From Methylophilus sp. QUAN (GTDB taxonomy: Bacteria; Pseudomonadota; Gammaproteobacteria; Burkholderiales; Methylophilaceae), in NCBI RefSeq assembly GCF_015354445.1, contig NZ_JADKYT010000002.1:310001-374000 (forward strand): a DNA stretch of 64,000 bases, given 5' to 3'. A program made the position numbers and the translations under genes. The notes under the pieces are model-generated. The model was not told the DNA's origin. It was given only the letters and a program-made list of their open reading frames with translations, and made no database searches. Of the stretch, positions 48,051-56,128 are shown piece after piece (the first letter of the stretch is position 1; every line of letters begins with the position of its first letter).

Positions 48051-48611
48051 ATGAAAATCGCTCAAGACCTCCGCGTTGGCAACGTAGTGATGATTGGCAA
48101 CGACCCGATGGTAGTTGTAAAAACCGAATACAACAAATCCGGCCGTAATGCGGCTGTGGTGAAAATGAAAATGAAAAACTTGTTGACTGAAGCGCCAAGC
48201 GAAAACGTTTACAGCGCACAAGACAAGTTTGATGTGATCGTATTGGAAAAGAAAGAAGTGACTTACTCTTACTTTGCTGATCCTACTTATGTATTTATGG
48301 ACGCTGAGTACAACCAATATGACGTAGATGCCGAGTTTATGGAAGATGCGCTGCCATACCTGGAAGATGGTATGCCATGTGAAGTGCGTTTCTACGACGG
48401 CAAAGCCATTTCTATCGAATTGCCAACCACTGTTGTGCGTGAAATCACTTACACTGAGCCAGCTGTAAAAGGCGATACGTCAGGTAAAGTGATGAAACCA
48501 GCCAAGATTGCGACTGGTTTTGAGATACCAGTGCCACTGTTTGTGAGCCAGGGTGACAAGATCGAGATCGATACACGTACTGGTGAATACCGTAACCGTG
48601 TGATGAAATAA
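48051..48611 (+). CDS. efp: Elongation factor P
   Basis: Translation factor that speeds peptide-bond formation at consecutive prolines. Three-domain, 186-residue protein with the modified residue in the domain I loop: [10 protein letters not shown], Arg32. An arginine there, instead of the lysine used by EpmA-dependent EF-P, fits the EarP modification encoded just upstream. The C-terminal signature [17 protein letters not shown] is complete. A promoter sits at 47981-48010 and a terminator at 48630. Confidence 0.97.
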   Translation: MKIAQDLRVGNVVMIGNDPMVVVKTEYNKSGRNAAVVKMKMKNLLTEAPSENVYSAQDKFDVIVLEKKEVTYSYFADPTYVFMDAEYNQYDVDAEFMEDALPYLEDGMPCEVRFYDGKAISIELPTTVVREITYTEPAVKGDTSGKVMKPAKIATGFEIPVPLFVSQGDKIEIDTRTGEYRNRVMK

Positions 48612-48629
48612 TTCATCTTATCCGTTTTT

Positions 48630-48658
48630 AAAAAACCCTGGCTTGTCCGGGGTTTTTT
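48630..48658 (+). terminator. Rho-independent terminator after efp
   Basis: Stem AAAAAACCCTGG / CCGGGGTTTTTT (one T-G wobble) with loop CTTGT, ending in six T residues. Confidence 0.85.
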
Positions 48659-48806
48659 ATTGCCTATTGATTGCATCCAAGCGGTTGGAGTTTAGAGTAG
48701 CGGGGGAAATAATGCGTGCATTGTCAGGAATCATTCACTATTTGCCATGAATTTTTTTCAATGACAATCGTTGCAGCTTTACATCATTTCAATATTGGGG
48801 GATGCA

Positions 48807-49283
48807 ATGCGTTGCCTGCAAGTTAATACTAAACATGTCTTACCGACATTATTGTTTGCTGGAGGAGTACTTTTCACCAGTCTACCAGCCAGTACAGCGG
48901 AGGATCCAAGATCACTCAAACATCCGCTGATAGGCTACTGGGAGTCGCGTGTGCCTGAGAATGGCTGCCTGGAAAGCTATTGGTTCAAAGAAGACGGGAG
49001 CGCAGTATTTACCAGTGGCGATGAGCAGTTGGAAGCGCACTATGAGGTGACGCCGCAGCCTGATGCGCATGGTTTTTTTAAATTGAATCACCGTGTGACG
49101 CTTAGCAACAAGGCGCTGGACTGTACTAAACAAAGTTCTGAAATCAATAGTGAGCAAACCAGCTTTCTGTTGTTTAAGCCTGACGGCAGCAGTTTTATCT
49201 CCTGTGACAACGATGATCCCTCCCTTGAGAACTGCTTTGGTCCCATCGAGTTAAAAAATAACGCGAGCAGAAGTTTGCGCTAA
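48807..49283 (+). CDS. Exported protein of unknown function
   Basis: 158-residue protein. The signal peptide runs to about residue 33 (LLFAGGVLFTSLPASTA). The mature part has four cysteines (NGCLES, ALDCTK, FISCDN, ENCFG), enough for two disulfides, and a GYWESRVPENG start. The ATG at 48807 has GGGGG five bases upstream; the frame extends to 48771 without support. It lies 18 bases before a secreted trypsin-like protease and is probably co-expressed with it. No family is recognised. Confidence 0.7.
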   Translation: MRCLQVNTKHVLPTLLFAGGVLFTSLPASTAEDPRSLKHPLIGYWESRVPENGCLESYWFKEDGSAVFTSGDEQLEAHYEVTPQPDAHGFFKLNHRVTLSNKALDCTKQSSEINSEQTSFLLFKPDGSSFISCDNDDPSLENCFGPIELKNNASRSLR

Positions 49284-49301
49284 GCCTGGTAAGCAAGGTC
49301 T

Positions 49302-50327
49302 ATGTGGCTGGAAAAGATGCGCTTATTCAGGCGGCTTGCCCCTGCGCTGGTGGTTTGCCTGGGGTTAACGGTCGGGCATTCTACTCAGGCGATTATTCAT
49401 GGCCTGACATTCCCAGGGATGGCCATCTCCACCGTCAAGTTAAGCATTCAGCATGCACATTTCTTGCAATCAGTCGAAAAGTGGGAGTATTACGATTCGA
49501 TTTGCAGCGCTGCAATTGTGGGCCTTAAGCCGCTGACGCTGATCACTGCCGCGCATTGCCTGAAGGAGGTGCGTGTCAGTGGTTCACAATCATTACCCGT
49601 GTTGTCCATCGCGCAACCTGAGTTGTTAGGGATAGAGCAAATCACTCTCAAACAGGCTTTTTACCGGCCTTTTGAAGCGGTGTCCGAGGATTTGACGCAA
49701 GACATTGCTGTGCTGGTGTTTGATGCCAAAGTGAACAGTCTGATACAACCTTTACGCATCAGGCTGGACGATACCTTGCCTGAGCTGCTGATGATCTGTG
49801 GCTACGGGCGTGGATATGGTGAAGCTGACACGCGGCATCCGCGTTGCGGTGAGCGTAAACCACTACACGATTTATCGGACTTCTACCAAGTATTGCCTAA
49901 AGCCTACCGCGATATGGATGAAATGCTGCATCTGCAAGCACAAACCCAGTTTGCTTACACGCAAGAGTTAGTGCATGCTGAAAAGGCCTTGCTGGCTGTG
50001 AATCGCCTGAATGAGGCGGATCAATATGATCATACGATTCCCATGCCCACGGTCGGGGACTCAGGCGGGCCATGGCTGGTACTCAATGCATGGGGGCAAT
50101 ACGAGTTGCTGGCCATCACCAGTCTGGTAGAGCGTTTTTACAATCCCAGTGCTAATTGGCCGTTTTTTCAAAAACAGGTGCCACTCTCAGAGTATCCATA
50201 TATTGCCTATGGTTTACGCTTGAGCCATCCTGAGGTATTAGGCTTTTTACAATATGCGCGGCATAGTGGTGCCGATATCCAGTTCACGTCGGCACCACTA
50301 TTTCCACATACTCGCAGATCTCAATAA
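49302..50327 (+). CDS. Secreted trypsin-like (S1) serine protease
   Basis: 341-residue chymotrypsin-fold protease with a signal peptide (residues 1-30; LAPALVVCLGLTVGHSTQA). The catalytic triad is present: His85 in LITAAHCLKEV, Asp134 in TQDIAVLVF and Ser254 in GDSGGPWLV. Cys pairs near His (CSAAIVG...AHC) and in MICGYGRGYGE...RCGE are the usual S1 disulfides. An extra helical segment (about 195-240, YRDMDEMLHLQAQTQFAYTQEL) is inserted before the Ser motif. Target is unknown. The ATG at 49302 has AAGG close upstream; 49317 is an alternative. Confidence 0.88.
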   Translation: MWLEKMRLFRRLAPALVVCLGLTVGHSTQAIIHGLTFPGMAISTVKLSIQHAHFLQSVEKWEYYDSICSAAIVGLKPLTLITAAHCLKEVRVSGSQSLPVLSIAQPELLGIEQITLKQAFYRPFEAVSEDLTQDIAVLVFDAKVNSLIQPLRIRLDDTLPELLMICGYGRGYGEADTRHPRCGERKPLHDLSDFYQVLPKAYRDMDEMLHLQAQTQFAYTQELVHAEKALLAVNRLNEADQYDHTIPMPTVGDSGGPWLVLNAWGQYELLAITSLVERFYNPSANWPFFQKQVPLSEYPYIAYGLRLSHPEVLGFLQYARHSGADIQFTSAPLFPHTRRSQ

Positions 50328-50348
50328 ACCTGTGTGGTGAGTCAGTGG

Positions 50349-50606
50349 TCAGGCATTCAGTTTGGCATCAACCTCTTGTTCAGCTTGCAGCCAGTAGTCC
50401 ATATGGTTATGACCAAAGCCACTTTTCTCGGAAATGTAATAAGCCGCCACTTCAATCATTTTATAGCGGTCTTCACTGGTAATAATGGCTGGCTTGGCTG
50501 TTTTTTTACGGGGGCTAGCTGGTTTTGAGGTTTTTTCTTTGGGAGCCGCTTTTTTTGCGGCGGTGGTTTTTTTCGCTGGGGACTCAGTTGCTTTGGTGGC
50601 TGCCAT
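50349..50606 (-). CDS. DUF2934 protein with histone-H1-like basic tail
   Basis: 85 residues in two parts. The first 40 are Lys/Ala/Pro-rich (SPAKKTTAAKKAAPK), like the tail of bacterial histone-H1-type proteins. The rest is a short DUF2934 domain (DRYKMIEVAAYYISEKSGFG, then DYWLQAEQEV). Such proteins often occur in stress-related contexts; their function is unknown. DNA or RNA binding through the tail is plausible. AAGGAG precedes the ATG. It converges on the protease gene. Confidence 0.83.
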   Translation of the reverse strand: MAATKATESPAKKTTAAKKAAPKEKTSKPASPRKKTAKPAIITSEDRYKMIEVAAYYISEKSGFGHNHMDYWLQAEQEVDAKLNA

Positions 50607-50868
50607 ACAATTCTCCTTGGTCTAGAGGTGAGTGAAATAGCGTCGGCTTGTGGCCGCTGTAAAGCTATATTAAGAGTGAGCTGGGTTCAGCGTCAAGACA
50701 TCATCGGCAATCTATTTGATCTACATTAAATTTTCACTGGTAATTTTTGTGTTTGAGGTTGAATTGTGTCGCGTGTTTGGCCTAAAAAGCCATGGTTGCC
50801 GCAAAAGCAACTTCCAAAGACTGCCTATTTATGGTGTAGTTACCCGCTCATTGAATTGGAACAACCGT

Positions 50869-52047
50869 ATGTATAAAAAAGCGCTTACCTCACTGACCAT
50901 ATTGTTTTTTATGATGGGGTTTATCACCTGCTTGAATGATATTCTGGTGCCATATCTGAAAGCCATTTTTGCCCTGACTTATAGCCAGGCAGCGCTTATT
51001 CAGTTCTGTTTTTTTGCGGCTTATGGCCTGACCTCCATCCCGTTCAGTAAATTGATTGAAAACATCGGCTATCAAAAAGGCATGGTGGTTGGTTTTGCGC
51101 TGGCGGCACTTGGTTGCCTGCTGTTTTACCCGGCCGTACTGTTACATACGTATGCATTGTTTTTAGGCGCATTGTTTGTGCTGGCCTCTGGCATTGTGCT
51201 GTTGCAAGTGGCGGCTAACCCATGTGTCTCTATCATTGGCCCGCAGGAGACTGCATCCTCACGGCTGACCATGGCACAGGCCTTCAATTCACTGGGAACG
51301 TTTGTCGCGCCATTTTTTGGGGCTTATTTCATCCTGTCCGGTTTAACTAACTCTGTTTATGCCGAGGGCGTGGTTTACCCGTACTTCTTGATTGCGGCGG
51401 TATTAATTGTGATTGCGCTAGTGCTTTCACGTATTAACCTGACAGGGATGGAAACTCGCCAAGCCGATGACACTGGCTGGCTGGAAGTCTTGCAAGAAAA
51501 AAACCTGTTGCTGGGCGTGATTGGTATTTTTGCCTATGTCGGTGCCGAAGTGGCGATAGGCAGTTTTCTGGTGAACTATGTCATGGAAATTCTGCATGTG
51601 CCAGAAACGGAAGCTGCGCCTTTGATTGCCTTGTACTGGGGTGGAGCCATGGTCGGACGGTTTATCGGTATTTTTACCCTGAAAGCCTTTGCGCCTGCCA
51701 AGGTGCTGCTGACACATGCCTTGCTGTCCGTGTTATTGATCCTAGTTTCAATGCAAACCACGGGAGCCGTTGCGATTGGTAGCATGGTGCTGGTTGGTTT
51801 GTGTAACTCGATTATGTTTCCAACTATTTTTACCCTGAGTATCCGCGGCCTAAAAGCCGGGCAGGAGAAAAAAGGCTCTGGTTTGCTGGCTACGGCGATT
51901 TTAGGTGGTGCCGTGGTGCCGTTGCTGACAGGGTTGCTGGCTGACAGAGTGGGCTTGCATCATGCGTTTGTGCTGCCAGTCATTTGTTATGCTTATATTG
52001 CGTGGCTAGGCGTTAGAAGTTTGCACAGTAGTATCAGGCAATCATGA
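50869..52047 (+). CDS. FucP/GluP-type sugar MFS transporter
   Basis: 392-residue major-facilitator protein with about twelve membrane helices, of the fucose/glucose/galactose:H+ symporter group. Group marks are the N-terminal FFMMGFITCLNDILVPYLK, QFCFFAAYG and the TMAQAFNSLGTFVAPFFGA segment. The ATG at 50869 starts directly before the first helix; the frame to 50716 lies in AT-rich leader. Which sugar it carries cannot be told. It stands alone. Confidence 0.9.
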   Translation: MYKKALTSLTILFFMMGFITCLNDILVPYLKAIFALTYSQAALIQFCFFAAYGLTSIPFSKLIENIGYQKGMVVGFALAALGCLLFYPAVLLHTYALFLGALFVLASGIVLLQVAANPCVSIIGPQETASSRLTMAQAFNSLGTFVAPFFGAYFILSGLTNSVYAEGVVYPYFLIAAVLIVIALVLSRINLTGMETRQADDTGWLEVLQEKNLLLGVIGIFAYVGAEVAIGSFLVNYVMEILHVPETEAAPLIALYWGGAMVGRFIGIFTLKAFAPAKVLLTHALLSVLLILVSMQTTGAVAIGSMVLVGLCNSIMFPTIFTLSIRGLKAGQEKKGSGLLATAILGGAVVPLLTGLLADRVGLHHAFVLPVICYAYIAWLGVRSLHSSIRQS

Positions 52048-52088
52048 TTAGTCTTGTTATTCTGTAATCGTTCAATTACAATTATTGT

Positions 52089-52385
52089 ATGTACATAGTC
52101 AAACGCACGGCAGAGTTTGATGTATGGTTATATGGTCTTAAAGATTATGTCGTTCGTCTCCGTTTGGCGAGACGCTTAGATAAGGCACAACGTGGTGTGC
52201 TGGGTGACGTAAAGCCGGTAGGCCAAGGTGTGATGGAAATGCGTGAGTTCTTTGGGCCGGGCTGGCGTATGTATTTTGTACAACGGAATGATGTATTGAT
52301 TGTGATGTTAGGTGGCGGTGACAAATCTACCCAAGCTGCCGATATCGCCAGAGCCATCCAGTTAATCCAACAGTTGGAAGATTAA
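52089..52385 (+). CDS. Type II toxin, RelE/ParE superfamily (HigB-like addiction killer)
   Basis: 98-residue toxin of the RelE/ParE fold, probably a ribosome-dependent mRNA endonuclease. Family traits are TAEFDVWLYGLKD near the start, the basic RLRLARRLDKAQRG helix, then DVKPVGQGVMEMREFFGPGWRMYF and the final LLGGGDKSTQ-like segment (VMLGGGDKSTQAADI). Its antitoxin starts three bases after the stop, toxin first, as is usual for this subtype. It begins a short accessory region after the transporter. Confidence 0.92.
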   Translation: MYIVKRTAEFDVWLYGLKDYVVRLRLARRLDKAQRGVLGDVKPVGQGVMEMREFFGPGWRMYFVQRNDVLIVMLGGGDKSTQAADIARAIQLIQQLED

Positions 52386-52388
52386 ACC

Positions 52389-52685
52389 ATGCGTGAAAAA
52401 ATCAAGATTTCAGAGCTTCCCGACTTTGATATGGCTGAGCATATTAAAACCGAGGCAGATATTGCGGCCTATTTAAATATGGTGCTGGAAGAAGGTGATG
52501 GTGCTGAGTTGGCGCATGCCTTAGGCGTGATTGCCCGCGCAAAAGGCATGGCAGAAATTGCTGAAAAAAGTGGTATTACCCGTGAGGCACTTTATAAAGC
52601 GCTCAGGCCTAATGCGCAGCCACGCTTTGATACGGTAAATAAGGTGATGCAGGCCATGGGGGTAAAATTGCAGGCGCGGGTTTGA
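52389..52685 (+). CDS. Type II antitoxin with helix-turn-helix (HigA-like addiction antidote)
   Basis: 98-residue antidote. The N-terminal half binds the toxin (ISELPDFDMAEHIKTEADIAAYL), and the C-terminal half is an Xre-like helix-turn-helix (MAEIAEKSGITREALYKAL, then PRFDTVNKVMQAMG). It should repress the pair's own promoter upstream of 52089. Matches the antidote family that pairs with RelE-like killers of this kind. Confidence 0.92.
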   Translation: MREKIKISELPDFDMAEHIKTEADIAAYLNMVLEEGDGAELAHALGVIARAKGMAEIAEKSGITREALYKALRPNAQPRFDTVNKVMQAMGVKLQARV

Positions 52686-52771
52686 GTGGTGAGGTTGTAT
52701 TCGTCGGATTTAGAGGGGGTCTGCCCTGCAAGCTACAGAGTAGCTGAGGGTCTACATCAAATTGTATCTAA

Positions 52772-53593
52772 TTAATTTCGGTTGTATCCAAACTCACCTC
52801 TGCTTAAGAGAGCTTCCTTCCAATAAATTTCGCGTGAAATAATTTCCTTGTCATCTGTTTTCATCGGTCGATATTCCAGTAAAGAGAACCTGAAGTTGTC
52901 ACGCGCATACTGCTTTCCTTTAATCTGTATTAATTTGGTAAGTTCATCGTTGTGACCATGACCATTGCCAATATAGCAAGACCATCTAGACCAAATTCCG
53001 GTAGTACCGTAGGCTGAACCAACATACTTCCTGCCATTACTTTTATCCATTATTAGATAAACACCTTTTACATTTAGTAGGGCTGCCCGCCAATCCGGCT
53101 TTGACGTAAGAAAGATATTCTCCAAGACATTAAAATCGTGATTAATACGCTCGTAACCACAAAATAATGCCCCTGTATATTCCTCTCGCAGTATTTCAGA
53201 AACTTTAAACTCTTCTAAATAGTTTTCAAGTTTTCGTGATTTGGCCCTGCCTGACCTTTTCCAAGTAAGTTTAAGCCTTCCGATATAGGGAATAAATTGA
53301 TCAGTAAGAGCCACCTCGTAACCTTTACTTCTGGTCGTGCCTAATCTCTTGATAACTTCATAAACACCACCAAACAACCATTCATTAGGCTCATGGTAGT
53401 ACTCCATTAAACTGAATATGTATTGACGATTAAAGTCATCTTTCTCACTACGCCAAGAATTCCAGCCTTTCCATTCTTCTCTGTCGCGTACGAATACCTC
53501 AAGAGGGTGAACATGCCCATTCCAGTTTGCTAAGTGAATTTTATAGTCTTTGGGATTCTCAAAAGCGAGAATGTCATTGAGATTTATGTCCAT
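52772..53593 (-). CDS. GIY-YIG nuclease-domain protein
   Basis: 273 residues. The C-terminal GIY-YIG domain (about 174-265) has KGVYLI (177-179), KYVGSA (190-192), Arg203 in WSRW, and Glu255 in SREIYWKE, so the catalytic residues look complete. The N-terminal 170 residues hold NWNGHVHPLEVFVRDREEW, a conserved-looking DDFNRQYIFSLMEYY, and a beta region (IPYIGRLKLTWKR), of unknown role. The gene is visibly more AT-rich than its neighbours and uses more AAA/AAT/ATT codons, suggesting transfer. It faces the toxin-antitoxin pair. It may be part of a defence or mobile-element function. Confidence 0.87.
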   Translation of the reverse strand: MDINLNDILAFENPKDYKIHLANWNGHVHPLEVFVRDREEWKGWNSWRSEKDDFNRQYIFSLMEYYHEPNEWLFGGVYEVIKRLGTTRSKGYEVALTDQFIPYIGRLKLTWKRSGRAKSRKLENYLEEFKVSEILREEYTGALFCGYERINHDFNVLENIFLTSKPDWRAALLNVKGVYLIMDKSNGRKYVGSAYGTTGIWSRWSCYIGNGHGHNDELTKLIQIKGKQYARDNFRFSLLEYRPMKTDDKEIISREIYWKEALLSRGEFGYNRN

Positions 53594-53706
53594 GCTGTTT
53601 TATGGTTAGCTTTACTTATGTCGCCTACATAGCGATATCGATTTATGGTTCTATATGATAATAACTTGCCTAAATAAAATGCAAATGCTCGGTTAATGTC
53701 CGTTGG

Positions 53707-55146
53707 TTATGCCGACGTTCCGCCTACTGTTAAGCCATCAATTTTCAACGTCGGTTGGCCTACGCCCACCGGCACACTTTGACCTTCCTTGCCGCAAGTA
53801 CCTACACCGCTATCCAGTGCCATGTCATTGCCTACCATGCTGACTTTGGTCAACACGTCCGGGCCGTTGCCAATGAGTGTAGCGCCTTTGACTGGGTAGG
53901 TGATTTTGCCGTCTTCGATCATATAGGCTTCAGCGGCGCTGAATACGAATTTACCGCTGGTAATGTCGACCTGGCCGCCGCCAAAGTTGGCGGCGTAGAG
54001 GCCTTTTTTCACCGACTTGATAATCTCTTGCGGGTCTTTGTCGCCGTTGAGCATATAGGTGTTGGTCATGCGCGGCATCGGGATGTGCGCGTAGCTTTCG
54101 CGGCGTGCGTTGCCGGTCAGGCCCATGCCCATAAGACGTGCATTCAGTGTGTCCTGGATATAGCCACGCAAAATGCCATCTTCAATCAGCACAGTGTTTT
54201 GTGGGGCATTGCCTTCGTCGTCCATGGTCAGTGAGCCGCGACGGTCTTGTATCGTACCATCGTCAACAATAGTGATGCCTTTGGCAGCCACCTGCTGGCC
54301 GATCATATTGCTGAAGGCGCTGCTGCCTTTGCGGTTAAAGTCACCTTCTAGGCCGTGGCCGATGGCTTCGTGCAGCAAAATGCCTGGCCAGCCATTGCCT
54401 AGCACAACGGTCATGCTGCCAGCCGGGGCAGGGCGAGCCTCTAGGTTAACCAGTGCCTGATGCGCGGCTTTGCGGGCGTAGTCTTGCAAGACGTCATCGG
54501 TGAAGTAGCTGTAATCAAAACGGCCACCGCCGCCGCTGGAACCTTGTTCGCGACGGCCGTTGTGTTCGGCAATCACTTGCAGCGACAAGCGCACCAGTGG
54601 GCGAACATCGCCTGCCATGACGCCGTCACTGCGTGCCACCAAGACAACTTCATATTCTGCGGCTATCGAGGCCATCACTTGTGTGATACGCGGGTCTTGC
54701 GCTTTGGCATAACGCTCGAGTTTTTCCAGCAGTTTGACCTTGGCATCAGCACTCAGGCTGGCAATCGGGTCTTGCGGCAAATACAACGGCGTATGGCTGC
54801 GCGTAATAATGCTGTGGCCGGTTTTTTCCTGGCCCAGGTTGGCAATGGCGCGCGTGGCACTTGCCGCTTGTTGCAGGGCATCAAGATGAATGTCGTCGGA
54901 ATAGGCAAAGGCGGTTTTTTCACCGCTGACGGCACGGACACCTACGCCCTGGTCAATATTAAAGCTGCCGGATTTGACCTGACCTTCTTCCAGCCCCCAC
55001 GATTCGCTACGGCTGTATTGAAAATATAGGTCAGCATAGTCGATGTTGTGCGTCATCATGCCGGACAATACATTGGTTAAAGCGCTTTGATCCAGTCCGG
55101 CCGGGCGGAGTAGCAAGTCGTTGGCAGTGGTGAGTAGCGTTTGCAT
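53707..55146 (-). CDS. tldD: Metalloprotease TldD
   Basis: Subunit of the TldD/TldE zinc protease that degrades unfolded peptides, processes microcin B17-type peptides and frees CcdA. The HEAIGHGLEGD motif supplies the zinc ligands and catalytic Glu, and Cys in GVGTCGKEGQSVPVG near the C-terminus is the third ligand. 479 residues is standard. The partner TldE (PmbA) is not in the window. It follows the nitrilase and yhdP on the minus strand, as in many betaproteobacteria, with 91 bases before it. Confidence 0.96.
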   Translation of the reverse strand: MQTLLTTANDLLLRPAGLDQSALTNVLSGMMTHNIDYADLYFQYSRSESWGLEEGQVKSGSFNIDQGVGVRAVSGEKTAFAYSDDIHLDALQQAASATRAIANLGQEKTGHSIITRSHTPLYLPQDPIASLSADAKVKLLEKLERYAKAQDPRITQVMASIAAEYEVVLVARSDGVMAGDVRPLVRLSLQVIAEHNGRREQGSSGGGGRFDYSYFTDDVLQDYARKAAHQALVNLEARPAPAGSMTVVLGNGWPGILLHEAIGHGLEGDFNRKGSSAFSNMIGQQVAAKGITIVDDGTIQDRRGSLTMDDEGNAPQNTVLIEDGILRGYIQDTLNARLMGMGLTGNARRESYAHIPMPRMTNTYMLNGDKDPQEIIKSVKKGLYAANFGGGQVDITSGKFVFSAAEAYMIEDGKITYPVKGATLIGNGPDVLTKVSMVGNDMALDSGVGTCGKEGQSVPVGVGQPTLKIDGLTVGGTSA

Positions 55147-55237
55147 AATGGGCTAAATAGTGAGTTAACTTGTTAAATCGTTATGGTTGGAGTCTAGGAC
55201 TGGCTAAAGAGTGCCATACAGGCACTCAGCGTTTTCA

Positions 55238-56092
55238 TTAAATTGCCTTAATGGTTTTGTGTTTAAGCGCAGGGAGGCTTTGGCGCAGGTTTTTAATATA
55301 GTTGCGGTTAACATTAGCGACTACAATCCCTGAGCCACGCGGCAGGCGATCCAGCACCACCCCCCAAGGGTCCACAATCATGCTGTTGCCATGTGTTTCG
55401 CGGCCAGAGAGGTGATACCCCCCTTGCGCTGAGGCGATGACATAACTCAGGTTTTCTACGGCACGCGCACGCACCAGCGTTTCCCAGTGGGCTTTGCCGG
55501 TGGTTTCGGTAAACGCTGAGGGCACAACGATCATATCGACTTCGCCCATGGCGCGGAACAGCTCCGGGAAGCGCAGGTCGTAGCAAATCGAGAGGCCAAT
55601 ACGGCCAAATGGCGTATCCACGGTCACCACAGTGTCACCAGGTTCTATGGTGTTTTCTTCATGGTAATGTTCGGTGCCCATATCGAGGCCGAACAAGTGG
55701 ATTTTATCGTAGCGCGCCACTTGCTCGCCTTTTTCGTTGTATACCAGGCAGCTATTGCGCACTTTGTTGGCGTAGTGACTTTCCAGCGGCACCGTCCCGG
55801 CGACAATCCAGATTTTGTAAGCCTTGGCGGTTTTGCTTAGAAACTGCTGAATCGGGCCATCATCTGGTTTTTCGCGAATGGTCACCTTGTCGAAATCTTT
55901 CAGGCCCATGATGCAAAAGTATTCCGGCAGCACCACCAGTTTGGCCCCGGCCTTGGCCGCCGACTCGATCAGCCGTTTGGCTTCGACCAGATTGGCTGCT
56001 ACGTTAGGGCTGGACGCCATTTGGATTGCCGCAACTTTAACGATGTCATCGTTAGCGGCGGATTTGAGTTTTTTAGTTTTTTTCTCAGCCAT
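55238..56092 (-). CDS. Nitrilase-superfamily carbon-nitrogen hydrolase (Nit1/deaminated-glutathione-amidase-like)
   Basis: 284-residue amidase. The catalytic triad is Glu57 (LPEYFC), Lys130 (RYDKIHLF) and Cys170 (LSICYDLRFPELF). The CYDLRFPELFR motif and LFGLDMG place it near Nit1/YbeM-type amidases that hydrolyse deaminated glutathione as metabolite repair; other amides are possible. The N-terminus has an extra Lys-rich stretch (AEKKTKKLKSAAN). It lies 36 bases after yhdP and 91 before tldD; the three are probably one transcript. Confidence 0.9.
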   Translation of the reverse strand: MAEKKTKKLKSAANDDIVKVAAIQMASSPNVAANLVEAKRLIESAAKAGAKLVVLPEYFCIMGLKDFDKVTIREKPDDGPIQQFLSKTAKAYKIWIVAGTVPLESHYANKVRNSCLVYNEKGEQVARYDKIHLFGLDMGTEHYHEENTIEPGDTVVTVDTPFGRIGLSICYDLRFPELFRAMGEVDMIVVPSAFTETTGKAHWETLVRARAVENLSYVIASAQGGYHLSGRETHGNSMIVDPWGVVLDRLPRGSGIVVANVNRNYIKNLRQSLPALKHKTIKAI

Positions 56093-56128
56093 GGCAAAGG
56101 TTCCGTTGAAATAATAGTGATAGTGGCA

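Noticed and set aside
52730-52744. Short hairpin AGCTAC-AGA-GTAGCT after the antitoxin gene
   Set aside because: Six-base stem and no T tract; too weak to call.
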